DNA of 41,349 nucleotides, from contig MAAF01000118.1 of the NCBI GenBank assembly GCA_002163005.1, forward strand, positions 1 to 41,349, in the 5' to 3' direction. Under the pieces are notes generated by a model. The model had not been told where the DNA came from. It saw nothing but the letters and a program-made list of their open reading frames with translations, and did no database searches. Both the position numbers and the translations under genes were made by a program. Position 1 is the stretch's first letter, and every line of letters starts with the position of its first letter. Origin of the DNA: Colwellia psychrerythraea (lineage in GTDB: Bacteria; Pseudomonadota; Gammaproteobacteria; Enterobacterales; Alteromonadaceae). Below are positions 19,076 to 27,995 of this stretch, piece by piece.

Positions 19076-19162
19076 GCCTCATTTTTTAAGGACGCTACAT
19101 GGATGGTGTTATTAGAGAATGCAGGAGCACATTCTCCCGAATAATCCTTAAAAAAATGAGGC
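19076..19162. repeat. Long cruciform-forming element between phoR and pstS
   Basis: The outer arms GCCTCATTTTTTAAGGA (19076-19092) and its inverted copy at 19145-19162 match except for one extra A. Inside, TTATT (19109-19113) pairs with AATAA (19140-19144), and GAGAATG (19115-19121) with CATTCTC (19130-19136). RNA or single-stranded DNA would fold into one long hairpin with a 16-nt one-sided bulge. Two smaller perfect hairpins precede it: CCTT/AAGG around 19041-19052 and GAACA/TGTTC at 19055-19069. It could be a terminator region for phoBR, a degenerate MITE or a small structured RNA. Confidence 0.7.
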
Positions 19163-19224
19163 GTCTTGATTATGAATCGCTCAGACTTCCTGAAACGCGC
19201 ATCTTCAAGTGGATCGGGTATGTA

Positions 19225-19268
19225 TCGTCATAATTCTGTCATAAAATGGACATATAATTGTCATGTTC
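19225..19268 (+). promoter_or_regulatory. Four tandem Pho half-sites with -10 TATAAT (pstS promoter)
   Basis: Half-site cores GTCATA (19227), GTCATA (19238), GACATA (19249) and GTCATG (19260) are each exactly 11 bp apart. The first two make a strong Pho box. A perfect TATAAT (19253-19258) starts 10 bp after that box, so the third and fourth half-sites overlap the -10 and the probable start of transcription. The likely transcript begins near 19265, which rules out an in-frame ATG at 19263 as the translation start of pstS. Confidence 0.85.
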
Positions 19269-19319
19269 ACTTCGTATAGTGTGAACAATCAAACAGTTAA
19301 AACTCTTATTGGAGAGACC

Positions 19320-20279
19320 ATGAGTTTAAAAAAAGTTATAAGTATTATTAGTTTATCAAGTATGATTAGTTTATCTGCCTTTGCCCTTGATGACAATTTA
19401 CCAGAATATAAAAAAGTCAGTGGTATTTCTGGCAATGTATCTTCAGTTGGCTCTGATACCTTAGCAAACATGATGACTTTTTGGGCAGAAGATTTTAAAC
19501 GCACTTACCCAAATGTGAATGTACAAATTCAGGCAGCTGGTTCGTCAACAGCTCCACCGGCTTTAACTGAGGCTACTTCAAATCTTGGGCCTATGAGTCG
19601 TAAAATGAAAATGCGTGAGATTGCAGCTTTTCAAAAGCGTTATGGTTATAAACCTACCCGAGTTCGTGTTGCTATAGATGCCCTAGCTGTTTTTGTTCAT
19701 AAAGATAACCCATTAGAAGGGTTAACGATTGCACAAGTTGATGCTGTTTTCTCTAATAACCGTAAGTGTGGTGCTGATAAAAATGTTGACCGTTGGGGAG
19801 ATCTTGGTTTATCGGGCGCATGGACAGGTAAAGACGTGCAATTATATGGACGAAATTCTGTTTCTGGCACCTACGGTTACTTTAAAAAGAAAGCACTATG
19901 TAAAGGTGACTTTAAAAACAGTGTGAATGAGCAACCTGGATCAGCATCAGTTGTGCAGTCAGTATCGGCTTCACTTAACGGCATTGGTTATTCAGGTATA
20001 GGTTACCGTACTTCTGGAGTGCGAGCTTTACCGTTAGCTAAAAAAGGCCAAGTCTTTATTGAAGCTAATATGGAAAATGCAATTTCAGGTAAATATCCGT
20101 TATCACGCTATTTATACGTCTATGTTAATAAGCACCCGAATAAAGCACTTCCACCTATGGAAGCTGAATTTTTGAAAATGATTCTGTCTAAAACAGGTCA
20201 AGCAATTGTTGAAAAAGACGGCTATATTCCTTTACCAAGTAAAGTTGTCGCTAAAGAATTTAAAAAGTTAGGTTTATAA
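19320..20279 (+). CDS. pstS: Phosphate-binding protein of the PstS family
   Basis: A 319-residue periplasmic binding protein with a signal peptide ending near SAFA. Phosphate-loop features are visible: [10 protein letters not shown] near the N-terminus, [11 protein letters not shown], and [11 protein letters not shown], the serine/arginine motif that contacts phosphate in PstS. It should deliver phosphate to the PstCAB transporter and help signal to PhoR, but pstCAB is not in the window. I start at the ATG at 19320, which has GGAG at 19311-19314 and begins the signal peptide directly. An in-frame ATG at 19263 overlaps the Pho promoter and is unlikely. Confidence 0.92.
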   Translation: MSLKKVISIISLSSMISLSAFALDDNLPEYKKVSGISGNVSSVGSDTLANMMTFWAEDFKRTYPNVNVQIQAAGSSTAPPALTEATSNLGPMSRKMKMREIAAFQKRYGYKPTRVRVAIDALAVFVHKDNPLEGLTIAQVDAVFSNNRKCGADKNVDRWGDLGLSGAWTGKDVQLYGRNSVSGTYGYFKKKALCKGDFKNSVNEQPGSASVVQSVSASLNGIGYSGIGYRTSGVRALPLAKKGQVFIEANMENAISGKYPLSRYLYVYVNKHPNKALPPMEAEFLKMILSKTGQAIVEKDGYIPLPSKVVAKEFKKLGL

Positions 20280-20304
20280 TCTAATTTAGCATTAATATAC
20301 CTCC

Positions 20305-20338
20305 AATAGGGCAAGCGTAAACTCTAGCTAGCCCTATT
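20305..20338. terminator. Hairpin after pstS
   Basis: AATAGGGC (20305-20312) and GCCCTATT (20331-20338) form a perfect 8-bp stem with an 18-nt loop, 25 bp after the pstS stop. No clean T run follows, so it is a weak terminator candidate. Confidence 0.45.
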
Positions 20339-20487
20339 CATTTCATTCCCTTTGTTAGACTTCTTACCGTTTAAATTCATATTCAGTTGTGCCAGTAAAG
20401 TAACAACAGTAGAATACCTATAATTAATTAGTTTCATTGTTATAATATATCGTAGTATTTGCTTGTCGGTTATTTTGAAGGAAAGGT

Positions 20488-21417
20488 ATGGAAATTATTT
20501 TAGCTAACCCTCGTGGTTTTTGTGCGGGTGTTGATAGAGCCATTAGTATAGTCGAACGCGCTTTAGACTTATTTGGCGCCCCAATCTATGTTCGTCATGA
20601 AGTTGTTCATAATAAGTTTGTAGTCGATGGTCTAAAAGACCGTGGTGCTATCTTTGTTGATGAACTTGATGAAGTACCTGATGATAATACCGTCATTTTT
20701 AGTGCTCATGGCGTTTCTAAAGCAGTAAGACAAGAAGCTAAAGCTAGAGCATTAAAAGTATTTGATGCTACTTGTCCATTGGTAACAAAAGTTCACATGG
20801 AAGTTTCCCGTGTTAGCCGTAAAAATATCGAATGTATCCTTATAGGCCATGCAGGCCATCCTGAAGTCGAAGGCACTATGGGGCAGTATAGTAGTGACTC
20901 TGCGGGTATTTATTTAGTTGAATCCCCTGAAGATGTCACACGTTTAGTTGTTAAAAATCCAGAAAAATTATATTTTTGTAGCCAAACCACACTATCTGTA
21001 GATGATACCATGGATGTTATTTCTGCTCTTCAAGCTAAGTTCCCATTGATTGAAGGGCCACGCAAAGATGATATTTGTTATGCCACCCAAAACCGTCAAG
21101 ATGCGGTACGTGAAATAGCTGATAAAGTGGACCTTATGCTGGTTGTGGGTGCCAAAAATAGTTCTAATTCTAATCGCCTCAAAGAGCTAGCAAGTAAAAT
21201 TGGTGTTACTTCTTATTTAATCGATACAGCAGAAAATATTGAAGCTGATTGGTTAACCGGTGTTGATAAAGTTGGAGTAACCGCGGGTGCCTCAGCACCC
21301 GCAGTACTAATAAAGCAAGTGGTTGAAGCACTTAAAAGCTATGGCGGTCATCAGGTTATTGAACACCCGGGCAAAGAAGAGAGCATAGTATTTGCAGTAC
21401 CAGCTGAATTACGCTAG
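20488..21417 (+). CDS. ispH: 4-hydroxy-3-methylbut-2-enyl diphosphate reductase
   Basis: A 309-residue [4Fe-4S] enzyme, the last step of the MEP isoprenoid pathway, making IPP and DMAPP from HMBPP. The three cluster cysteines are at the standard positions: Cys12 ([13 protein letters not shown]), Cys96 ([12 protein letters not shown]) and Cys197 ([11 protein letters not shown]). The histidine motif RHEVVHN, and [13 protein letters not shown], are also present. GAAGGAAAGG lies just before the ATG. Placement directly before a minor pilin cluster is conserved in Pseudomonas (lytB next to the pilE locus), which supports the pil calls that follow. Its usual partner lspA/fkpB is not seen upstream here. 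Confidence 0.97.
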   Translation: MEIILANPRGFCAGVDRAISIVERALDLFGAPIYVRHEVVHNKFVVDGLKDRGAIFVDELDEVPDDNTVIFSAHGVSKAVRQEAKARALKVFDATCPLVTKVHMEVSRVSRKNIECILIGHAGHPEVEGTMGQYSSDSAGIYLVESPEDVTRLVVKNPEKLYFCSQTTLSVDDTMDVISALQAKFPLIEGPRKDDICYATQNRQDAVREIADKVDLMLVVGAKNSSNSNRLKELASKIGVTSYLIDTAENIEADWLTGVDKVGVTAGASAPAVLIKQVVEALKSYGGHQVIEHPGKEESIVFAVPAELR

Positions 21418-21430
21418 TCTTAATTGAACT

Positions 21431-21469
21431 ATAAAGTGTTAAAAATAACTTGTTATGTTAATACTTTAT
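21431..21469. terminator. Long hairpin downstream of ispH
   Basis: ATAAAGTGTTAA (21431-21442) pairs with TTAATACTTTAT (21458-21469) with one G-U pair, and inside it ATAAC (21445-21449) pairs with GTTAT (21452-21456), giving a nearly continuous 17-bp hairpin 13 bp after the ispH stop. It probably stabilises or ends the ispH transcript. The rest of the 490-bp gap before pilV (21418-21907) is AT-rich; it must hold the pil promoter, but I cannot point to it. A 63-codon frame at 21724-21915 has no recognisable features. Confidence 0.6.
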
Positions 21470-21907
21470 TATGTCAACACTATGCAGTAAAGTTATTGAG
21501 CATGATGTTAATGTACAGATGTCGGTTTTGTCTTATTAGTCTATACTTTGTTGTTAATTATTAACTTTTAGTATCGCCGTTGGTTTTAGACTTGAACCGT
21601 GAGTAGTCGCTGTAAACATTAAAAAATAATGATGAAGTGTTAGGATGCTACTCTTGATGGGTTGTGCTGATTTTTGCAATCAGTATAACTATATTATAAC
21701 CATGGAAGTGGTAGGGTAGTAGTGTGATGCAGGTAAATTTTACAGTAAACCAAAGCCTCATTAGTTTTCTCACAAAAAACTGTTATCGACTCCTCTTGTC
21801 TTGTTGTTATTTCCCCCGGTTGAATTTTTCTCACCACTTTTCTAATAGTAAAACTTTACTTTCTCTATTTATCTATAAAATTGATTTATATCCCTTATGG
21901 AGTACAT

Positions 21908-22477
21908 ATGAATAAACCATCAATGTTATTGAGTTACAAAAATTCTCAAAAGGGCATGACCTTTCTTGAAGTACTTATAGCTTTGGTGATTATGGTAACA
22001 GGTATTTTAGGTGCTGTTGCCATGCAAGCGACCGCTAAACAAGGCAGTTTTGATGCCATGCAGCGTTCTTTAGCTTCAAGTTTAGCACAAGATATTATTG
22101 CAAGGATTAGAGCTAATAACCCTGCTAATTTAGTCGCGTATGTCGCAGATGATTACGGTGTCATTTTGAATGATGAGCCAACGCCTATAGCATTAAGGTG
22201 CGCACAAGCTGATGCCCCATGCACAGCTGCTCAAATGGTTACTAATGATATATATGAATGGGAGCTTGCTTTAGTTGGTGGTGATGTAACTTCTGGAGGG
22301 AAAAATAGAGGGGGGCTAATTGGTGGGCAAGGTTGTATTTTTCAAAATGGTAATGCATTAACGGTTGTGGTTAGCTGGCAAGGAAGGACGGAAATAAAAG
22401 ATAGCAAGAAAAGTGATGGTTGTGGTACTGGAAGTAAGAAAAGACGTCAAGTTGTTGTTCAAGCATTTATTATATGA
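21908..22477 (+). CDS. pilV: Type IV minor pilin PilV
   Basis: A 189-residue prepilin. The leader ends SQKG (cleavage after Gly16) and the mature N-terminus is MTFLEVLIALVIMVTGILG with Glu at +5 (Glu21), the form recognised by prepilin peptidase PilD. The body, with AMQATAKQ, ASSLAQDIIARIRAN and a cysteine pair (RCAQADAPC), fits PilV. It belongs to the tip/priming complex of type IVa pili. I start at the ATG at 21908, preceded by GGAG at 21899-21902; an in-frame ATG at 21881 would lengthen the leader without benefit. First gene of the pilVWX-Y1-E operon. Confidence 0.9.
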   Translation: MNKPSMLLSYKNSQKGMTFLEVLIALVIMVTGILGAVAMQATAKQGSFDAMQRSLASSLAQDIIARIRANNPANLVAYVADDYGVILNDEPTPIALRCAQADAPCTAAQMVTNDIYEWELALVGGDVTSGGKNRGGLIGGQGCIFQNGNALTVVVSWQGRTEIKDSKKSDGCGTGSKKRRQVVVQAFII

Positions 22478-22499
22478 AATTTTTGGTAGTAGGCTAAAT

Positions 22500-23738
22500 A
22501 TGAATAATTTAATAGTAGGACGTATAGGTCATAACGCAAAAGGGTTTACCCTAGTTGAATTAATGGTCTCATTATCCATTGGTTTAGTCCTTTTTGCTGG
22601 TGTTATGAGTGTCTTTGTAGGAATGCGCACAACTACCACTGAAACTTCTAATTATGGTGAGTTGCAAGAGAATGGCCGTTTTGCGGTAAGTGTGTTGACT
22701 GATGATTTACTTAGGCAAAATTTCTGGGGAGACCTTTCGGGAACTTTTACTCTTAGTAGTTTAAGTGGGAACCCTGTTCCCCCCGCAGCCCCGGGCAACG
22801 ATTGTGTAGGTGAGGGGGTGAATAATGCAACATTCCCTCAAGGTACGGGATCTTTTAGAACGTTATGGGGACAAACGATCGTTGCAGGCTCTCTTAATCC
22901 GTTAAGTTGTTTTACTATGCCTGCTAATACGACAACGATGGTAGACTCTGATGTTATTCAATTTAAAAGGGTTATTTCTAATCCTGTAGGTGCAGCAAGT
23001 GCAGGGAATTATTACTTAGTAGCCAATTTATCCACGGGTGGCATTTTTACTGGTGATGCTGCTGATGATGCATATGTATATGGAGCTTCTGCTGATGCAG
23101 CTGCTGATGCAGCTAAAGCTGCTGATGCTTCTGATGCGGCTGATGATGTTGCTGCTGCTAATCCTGGTGATGCTGATGCAGCAGCAGCTGCAGCTGATGC
23201 TGCAACTGCTGAAACTGCTGCTAATAATGACGCTGTTACTGCAGCTGCAGCTGTTGGTGTTGCTGTTGCTGCGGGTGTTCCCTTGATAGTTAATCCTAGG
23301 ATGTGGGAGTATCAGCATCATGTTTACTATGTTAGACAAGAATTAGTTGGAGATGACTCTGTACCTGTGTTGATGCAGGGACGGTTGGCTAATTTTAGAA
23401 TGAACTTTGCACCTATAATTGATGGTATTGAACGAATCCGCTTTATGTATGGCATAGATACCGATACTAATCCAAGCCAACCTGGATATGGTGTCGTTAA
23501 TGCTTTTGTTTCAGCGACGAATATGACGCAAGATTTATGGAATAATACCGGGGGAACCAGAGTATTAGCCGTTAAGGTTTTTGTTTTAGCTCGCGGAATT
23601 AGGCCTGACAATAAGTATACTAATACTAATAGCTACCAGCTTGGGGATGACTTACCGTTTATTCCAAATGATAATTACCGCCGTTTACTCTTTAGCTCAA
23701 CAGTCACCTTGTACAATACCAGTGTGGATGCATGGTAA
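22500..23738 (+). CDS. pilW: Type IV minor pilin PilW with a low-complexity insert
   Basis: A 412-residue prepilin-like protein. The leader ends at Gly15 and the mature start is FTLVELMVSLSIGLVLFAGVM with Glu20 at +5. The family features TSNYGELQENGRFAVSVLTDDLLRQNFWG and, near the C-terminus, GIERIRFMYGID and RVLAVKVFVLARG mark it as PilW. The body is interrupted at about residues 187-260 by an Ala/Asp-rich tract encoded by GCT/GAT-type repeats, which the family does not normally have; without it the length would be near the usual value. I start at the ATG at 22500, 23 bp after pilV; a longer in-frame start at 22413 lies within pilV. Confidence 0.88.
   Translation: MNNLIVGRIGHNAKGFTLVELMVSLSIGLVLFAGVMSVFVGMRTTTTETSNYGELQENGRFAVSVLTDDLLRQNFWGDLSGTFTLSSLSGNPVPPAAPGNDCVGEGVNNATFPQGTGSFRTLWGQTIVAGSLNPLSCFTMPANTTTMVDSDVIQFKRVISNPVGAASAGNYYLVANLSTGGIFTGDAADDAYVYGASADAAADAAKAADASDAADDVAAANPGDADAAAAAADAATAETAANNDAVTAAAAVGVAVAAGVPLIVNPRMWEYQHHVYYVRQELVGDDSVPVLMQGRLANFRMNFAPIIDGIERIRFMYGIDTDTNPSQPGYGVVNAFVSATNMTQDLWNNTGGTRVLAVKVFVLARGIRPDNKYTNTNSYQLGDDLPFIPNDNYRRLLFSSTVTLYNTSVDAW
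23058..23280. repeat. GCT/GAT/GCA low-complexity tract inside pilW
   Basis: About 220 bp built mainly of GCT, GAT and GCA triplets, with repeated octamer-like units such as GCTGATGC and GATGCAGC. In the pilW frame it reads Ala/Asp almost throughout; the +2 frame (Leu/Met-rich) and a minus frame (Ser/Ile-rich) are also open over the tract, as expected for triplet-repeat DNA. Triplet slippage would change the length in whole codons. Confidence 0.85.
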
Positions 23739-23773
23739 TGAGTACCGTAAGCAAAATAAAAAGTGAGGTTAGA

Positions 23774-24268
23774 ATGACAAAATCACCTAAGATAACGAAT
23801 CAAAGAGGCGTTGTTCTAGTAGTTTCTCTTGTTTTTTTGGTTGCTTTAACTGCTGTTGCCGCAGCGTTAATGCAAAATAGTACAACCGATATGAAAATGT
23901 CGGGTGCAAGCGAAGAGAAGGTTGTCGCGCTACAAGAAGTTGTAAGCGCTGTTGATGAAGTTATTTTTAATCAAGTATCTGCTGGACAAACCAATAGATT
24001 CTCTCGACCTGTAACGGGAGATGTAAACTTCCCTATTACTGACCAAGCACTTTTATTACCTAGTACTGCAACAAAATCAAGTGCAAGAGTTGATGTGGCA
24101 AATAATCAGTTTAACTTAGATATTGCTTGTCCCACATTAAAGCTAGCATCATCTACAGAAGTATTCAGCTGTAATATGTTAAGAGTAAGAGCCAATCGAA
24201 ATTATGGCCGCACAAATCAGAGTCTTATTTCAGCAGACTCAGGCATCGCACAGCAACTATTAAAGTAA
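23774..24268 (+). CDS. pilX: Type IV pilus minor component PilX
   Basis: A 164-residue protein starting MTKSPKITNQRG followed by VVLVVSLVFLVALTAVAAALMQ, the N-terminal helix typical of PilX. Position +5 after the predicted Gly12 cleavage is Val where pilins usually have Glu, as in GspK-type minor pseudopilins. MKMSGASEEKVVALQ matches the PilX start of the globular domain. I chose the ATG at 23774 because GAGG lies at 23765-23768; the alternative ATG at 23738 overlaps the pilW stop (TAATG) and would add 12 residues, so translational coupling is also possible. It works with PilV, PilW, PilE and PilY1 in pilus priming. Confidence 0.85.
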   Translation: MTKSPKITNQRGVVLVVSLVFLVALTAVAAALMQNSTTDMKMSGASEEKVVALQEVVSAVDEVIFNQVSAGQTNRFSRPVTGDVNFPITDQALLLPSTATKSSARVDVANNQFNLDIACPTLKLASSTEVFSCNMLRVRANRNYGRTNQSLISADSGIAQQLLK

Positions 24269-24343
24269 AGGAGCAATCTAATTGAATTGTTTTTTAAATC
24301 GAACAATTAGCATTGTGGTACATATTAGTTTTGGAGAATTAAA

Positions 24344-27300
24344 ATGAATTTATCAAAGGGTAGAAAGAGGGCAGTTAAAGTCGTTATCAACCTACTTACA
24401 AGTAGTGTTACTGCTTTTTTATTATTGGTCTCTACTACTAGTTTTAGTGAGGATATAGAGTTATATATTGGTGAGACAATTCAACAAAGCAAAGCTAGGC
24501 CTAAAGTACTCATTATATTTGATAATTCCGGTAGTATGTCTCAACACTCTGCGGAATATAAGGCAGGCTATGTTAATGACCCTCTAAATCCATATGACGC
24601 TGTTGGAAGTCTAAACGCTTTATCTGATAAATTTATATACTTTTCTAAAGGCGGGGTTGATGGTGCGAGTATACCCATAGTTGATACTGTTGCTAGTAAT
24701 AGTGTTAAAGTACGTCGATTCCTTGAATCCATCAATAGTTGTGAGGAAGCGCGAACTATACTTGAAACAGAGGGTATCTATACAGGACACATTAAAGAGT
24801 ACACCTTTTCAGGGCAATCTGGGAGTTGGCAAGACATCCCTGATAATAATGGCGCTAATATAAATATCATTGATTGTGAAGCTGACGTGCTGAAACCCAA
24901 TAATATAAATGCAGGGACCACTAAAGCTGGAGATAGTCTTCCTGAAGGGTACCCTGTTGATGGGGCGGGCAACAAAACAACTCCCGAATACTATGGCGCT
25001 ACTTCTAATGTTTCATGGTCAGGTCAAGCCGTTACACTTTATACTGATAATTACCTCCGATGGCTCCAAGCCGATGTAGAAGAGGATCCTGATGATGGTG
25101 GTATACCCACTGTGAACAAGACTCGGCTAGAGGTAGCTAAAGAAAGTGTGACCACCATAATCAACACAACCCCAAATGTTGATTTTGGTTTAATGGTGTT
25201 TAATCCTAATTCAAGAAAAAATAATGAAGCTGATAACAATTTAAATGGAGGTCGTGTTGTTCATGGTATTCAAGAAACTACGGTAGACGCTAAAGCTGAT
25301 TTATTAGCTTTGATTGCTGGTTTGAATGGAGATACTTGGACACCATTGTGCGAAACTTTGTATGAAGCATCACGTTATTTTGGTGGTAAGTCGGTTGATT
25401 ATGGTAAAGAAGCGGGAAGTAACCTGCCTGATAGAGATGCAAGCATAGGCGTAGAAAGTAGTGAGGTATATCAAGCCCCATTTTCAGCATGCTCAGACAA
25501 AGTATATGTTGTACTTATAACTGATGGTGCGCCGACTTATGACATGGAAGCAGTTGATAAGGTTTTTGATCTATCAAAAACAGGAACATATAGTCTTACA
25601 ACAGCTGATCGCTTTGAAGTTAGCGATGCTGATGCTCCATACGAAGGGCAATATAGTTATTTAGCTGCACTAGCTGGCTGGATGAATAAAAATGACTTGA
25701 ACCTTAGTCTTGATGGAAAGCAGATAGCAGAAATACATACTATTGGCTTTGGTGAAGATGCAAAAAATGACGCCGCTCCTCTACTTATTAAAACCGCTGA
25801 GTTAGGGGGAGGGAAATACGTATATGCCAATGATTCTTCTTCGTTAATTACAGCATTTACTAATTTTCTTGGCAATATAGAGCCTAGTAATAATAGCTTA
25901 ACTTCGGCATCTGTGGCCTCAAATAACTTTGATAGAACTGAAACATTAGACTCTGTTTATTATGCTATGTTTCAACCTGATCGAGGCCCCAGATGGCAAG
26001 GTAACATCAAAAAATATAAAGTCACTGATGGTGTTCAAAAAGGAGCTAACAGGGTTGCAGCAATAAATCAATTAACAGGGCATTTTTCCGATGAGGTACA
26101 AAGTTACTGGTCAAGTAGTGTTGATGGAGACACTGTATCTGAAGGTGGCGTCGCTGAAATGCTTAGAAAAAAAGCTGGTAGAGTTATTTATAGTGACTTA
26201 GGCGCTGATAATGCTTTAGTAAAGTTAACCTATACTGAAGCAATTAAAGTTAAAACGATAAGCGAATTAGCAACTGCGTTAGATGTAATAGATGATCAAA
26301 CCTCGATAGAGGCTAGCTTTAACTGGATAAATGGCTTAGATTCTGATGATGAAAATGATGATGAGAAAACTGATGATATTCGACCTGATGTTTTTGGTGA
26401 CCCCCTTCATTCTAAGCCCGTAGTTATTAACTATGGTGATGGTGATATTCGTATCGTTGTCGGTACCAATCATGGTGTACTGCACATGTTTGAAGATACT
26501 GATGCCACTAATACTATAATTGAAAACTGGGCATTTATGCCTAAAGAGTTCCTCTCTAATATTAAGGATTTACGTAATAATATTACCTCAACCGATAAAG
26601 TTTACGGTATTGATGGCCTTATTACCGCACATATTGTTGATCAAAATGGTGATGGTATAGTGGATAAAAGTACTGATAAAGTATGGCTTTTCTTTGGTTA
26701 CCGTCGTGGTGGTAATTCTTATTATGCAATGGATGTTACTGACCCCGCTGATCCTTCTGTGATGTGGACTATTGAAGGGGGGGGAACAGGTAGCCCATTT
26801 CAAGAGCTAGGGCAAACGTGGTCTCAGCCTAAGGTTACTTATTCAAAATTGAATCTGGATGGAAATACGGCAAAGCCAGTGTTAATTTTTGGTGGGGGCT
26901 ATGATCCGGCGAAAGACTCTCATGCTATTGGCGGTAATGGTGGTGCTGATAGTCAGGGTAAAGCTATTTTTATGGTTGATGCTGAAACGGGTACATTACT
27001 ATGGGATTTAGGTCCTGATGGAGATACTGTTTTTGGCGGGACCGATAGTATTCCTTCTAGTATTGCTACCCTAGATAGTGATGGCGATGGTTTAACTGAC
27101 CGACTCTATGCGGGTGATACTGGCGGTAATGTCTGGCGCATTGATATGCCAGGGATTGATAAAAGCAAGTTCTCAGTATTTAAGTTGGCTGAATTTGGTC
27201 CTGAATCTGGCATTGATGCCAAAATTGAAGATGATAGACGCTTTTTTAATGAGCCGTCAATCGTTAGAGCTTATATAACCGAAACCATTGATTCAGGTAA

Positions 27301-27991
27301 AAAATATTCTGATGGAAAAGCAATTATAGTCCAACAAGATATTCCTTATGATGCTGTATTGATAGGCAGTGGCGATAAGTCAAATCCTATAGGAACCAAT
27401 ACTGACGATGTCTTCTTTATGATTAAAGATATTAATATAAAAACTCATCAATTTACTGGAAGCAGCGTACCAGCTATTCCTGCTCCCATTAAAATAGGAG
27501 ACTTAGCTGATTATACTCAGAACCCTTTTGGCGCAGAACTCACATCTCAAGAAAAAGAGACTTTATCGCTTGCGGTTAGTTTGAAATCCGGCTGGTTAAT
27601 AGAACTGGAACAACTGGGTGAAAAAAGTACAGCCTCAGCCTTAGTTATTAATAATGTTGTTTATTTTACGACTTACACGCCACCTTCTTTGTCAGCCAAT
27701 TCAGAAACGTGTGATTTGCCTAATGGACAAGGGTGGTTATACGCGGTTGATTTATCTTTAGGAATAGCTAAATATAGCTGGGCAGCTGAAGATCAAAACA
27801 GTACAGATGATAGAAAAACCTTTATTAGTGAACAATTTTTGGGTGCACCCACGCTAATAGTTACTAAAACAACTAATCCTGATACTAATACTGAAGAGTC
27901 TGATGGTAATATCATCGTTGGTCGAAAAATAATTCCGGTAGGGTTTAAGCTGCAAACTCTAAGAACCTATCTATATGTTACGGAGAATTAG
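24344..27991 (+). CDS. pilY1: Type IV pilus tip adhesin/assembly factor PilY1
   Basis: A 1215-residue secreted protein. A signal peptide (about residues 1-36) is followed by a von Willebrand A-like region with the MIDAS motif DNSGSMS (Asp60, Ser62, Ser64) and VVLITDGAPTYD. The C-terminal half is the PilY1 beta-propeller: FGDPLHSKPVVINYG, VVGTNHGVLHMFED, GYRRGGNSYYAMDVTDP and LYAGDTGGNVWRIDM. Calcium-loop matches are DQNGDGIVD (from Asp766) and DSDGDGLTD (from Asp911), the latter at the position expected for the regulatory Ca site in Pseudomonas PilY1. It caps the pilus, affects retraction and can mediate surface sensing. It lies 75 bp after pilX and is followed closely by pilE. Confidence 0.95.
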   Translation: MNLSKGRKRAVKVVINLLTSSVTAFLLLVSTTSFSEDIELYIGETIQQSKARPKVLIIFDNSGSMSQHSAEYKAGYVNDPLNPYDAVGSLNALSDKFIYFSKGGVDGASIPIVDTVASNSVKVRRFLESINSCEEARTILETEGIYTGHIKEYTFSGQSGSWQDIPDNNGANINIIDCEADVLKPNNINAGTTKAGDSLPEGYPVDGAGNKTTPEYYGATSNVSWSGQAVTLYTDNYLRWLQADVEEDPDDGGIPTVNKTRLEVAKESVTTIINTTPNVDFGLMVFNPNSRKNNEADNNLNGGRVVHGIQETTVDAKADLLALIAGLNGDTWTPLCETLYEASRYFGGKSVDYGKEAGSNLPDRDASIGVESSEVYQAPFSACSDKVYVVLITDGAPTYDMEAVDKVFDLSKTGTYSLTTADRFEVSDADAPYEGQYSYLAALAGWMNKNDLNLSLDGKQIAEIHTIGFGEDAKNDAAPLLIKTAELGGGKYVYANDSSSLITAFTNFLGNIEPSNNSLTSASVASNNFDRTETLDSVYYAMFQPDRGPRWQGNIKKYKVTDGVQKGANRVAAINQLTGHFSDEVQSYWSSSVDGDTVSEGGVAEMLRKKAGRVIYSDLGADNALVKLTYTEAIKVKTISELATALDVIDDQTSIEASFNWINGLDSDDENDDEKTDDIRPDVFGDPLHSKPVVINYGDGDIRIVVGTNHGVLHMFEDTDATNTIIENWAFMPKEFLSNIKDLRNNITSTDKVYGIDGLITAHIVDQNGDGIVDKSTDKVWLFFGYRRGGNSYYAMDVTDPADPSVMWTIEGGGTGSPFQELGQTWSQPKVTYSKLNLDGNTAKPVLIFGGGYDPAKDSHAIGGNGGADSQGKAIFMVDAETGTLLWDLGPDGDTVFGGTDSIPSSIATLDSDGDGLTDRLYAGDTGGNVWRIDMPGIDKSKFSVFKLAEFGPESGIDAKIEDDRRFFNEPSIVRAYITETIDSGKKYSDGKAIIVQQDIPYDAVLIGSGDKSNPIGTNTDDVFFMIKDINIKTHQFTGSSVPAIPAPIKIGDLADYTQNPFGAELTSQEKETLSLAVSLKSGWLIELEQLGEKSTASALVINNVVYFTTYTPPSLSANSETCDLPNGQGWLYAVDLSLGIAKYSWAAEDQNSTDDRKTFISEQFLGAPTLIVTKTTNPDTNTEESDGNIIVGRKIIPVGFKLQTLRTYLYVTEN

Positions 27992-27995
27992 ATTT

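Noticed and set aside
19225..19268. Short direct repeats resembling a CRISPR remnant
   Set aside because: The spacing is exactly 11 bp with no spacers, and the sequence fits PhoB half-sites with a -10 in register.
21640..21700. Sigma54 promoter for the pil operon
   Set aside because: GG and GC doublets occur in the gap before pilV but not with the required 10-bp spacing.
21724..21915. 63-codon open frame before pilV
   Set aside because: No ribosome binding site, no recognisable feature, and it runs into the pilV ribosome binding site region.
23028..23339. Minus-strand Ser/Ile-rich and plus-strand Leu/Met-rich open frames over pilW
   Set aside because: They are readings of the GCT/GAT triplet-repeat DNA in other frames; the pilW frame alone is continuous with real protein on both sides.
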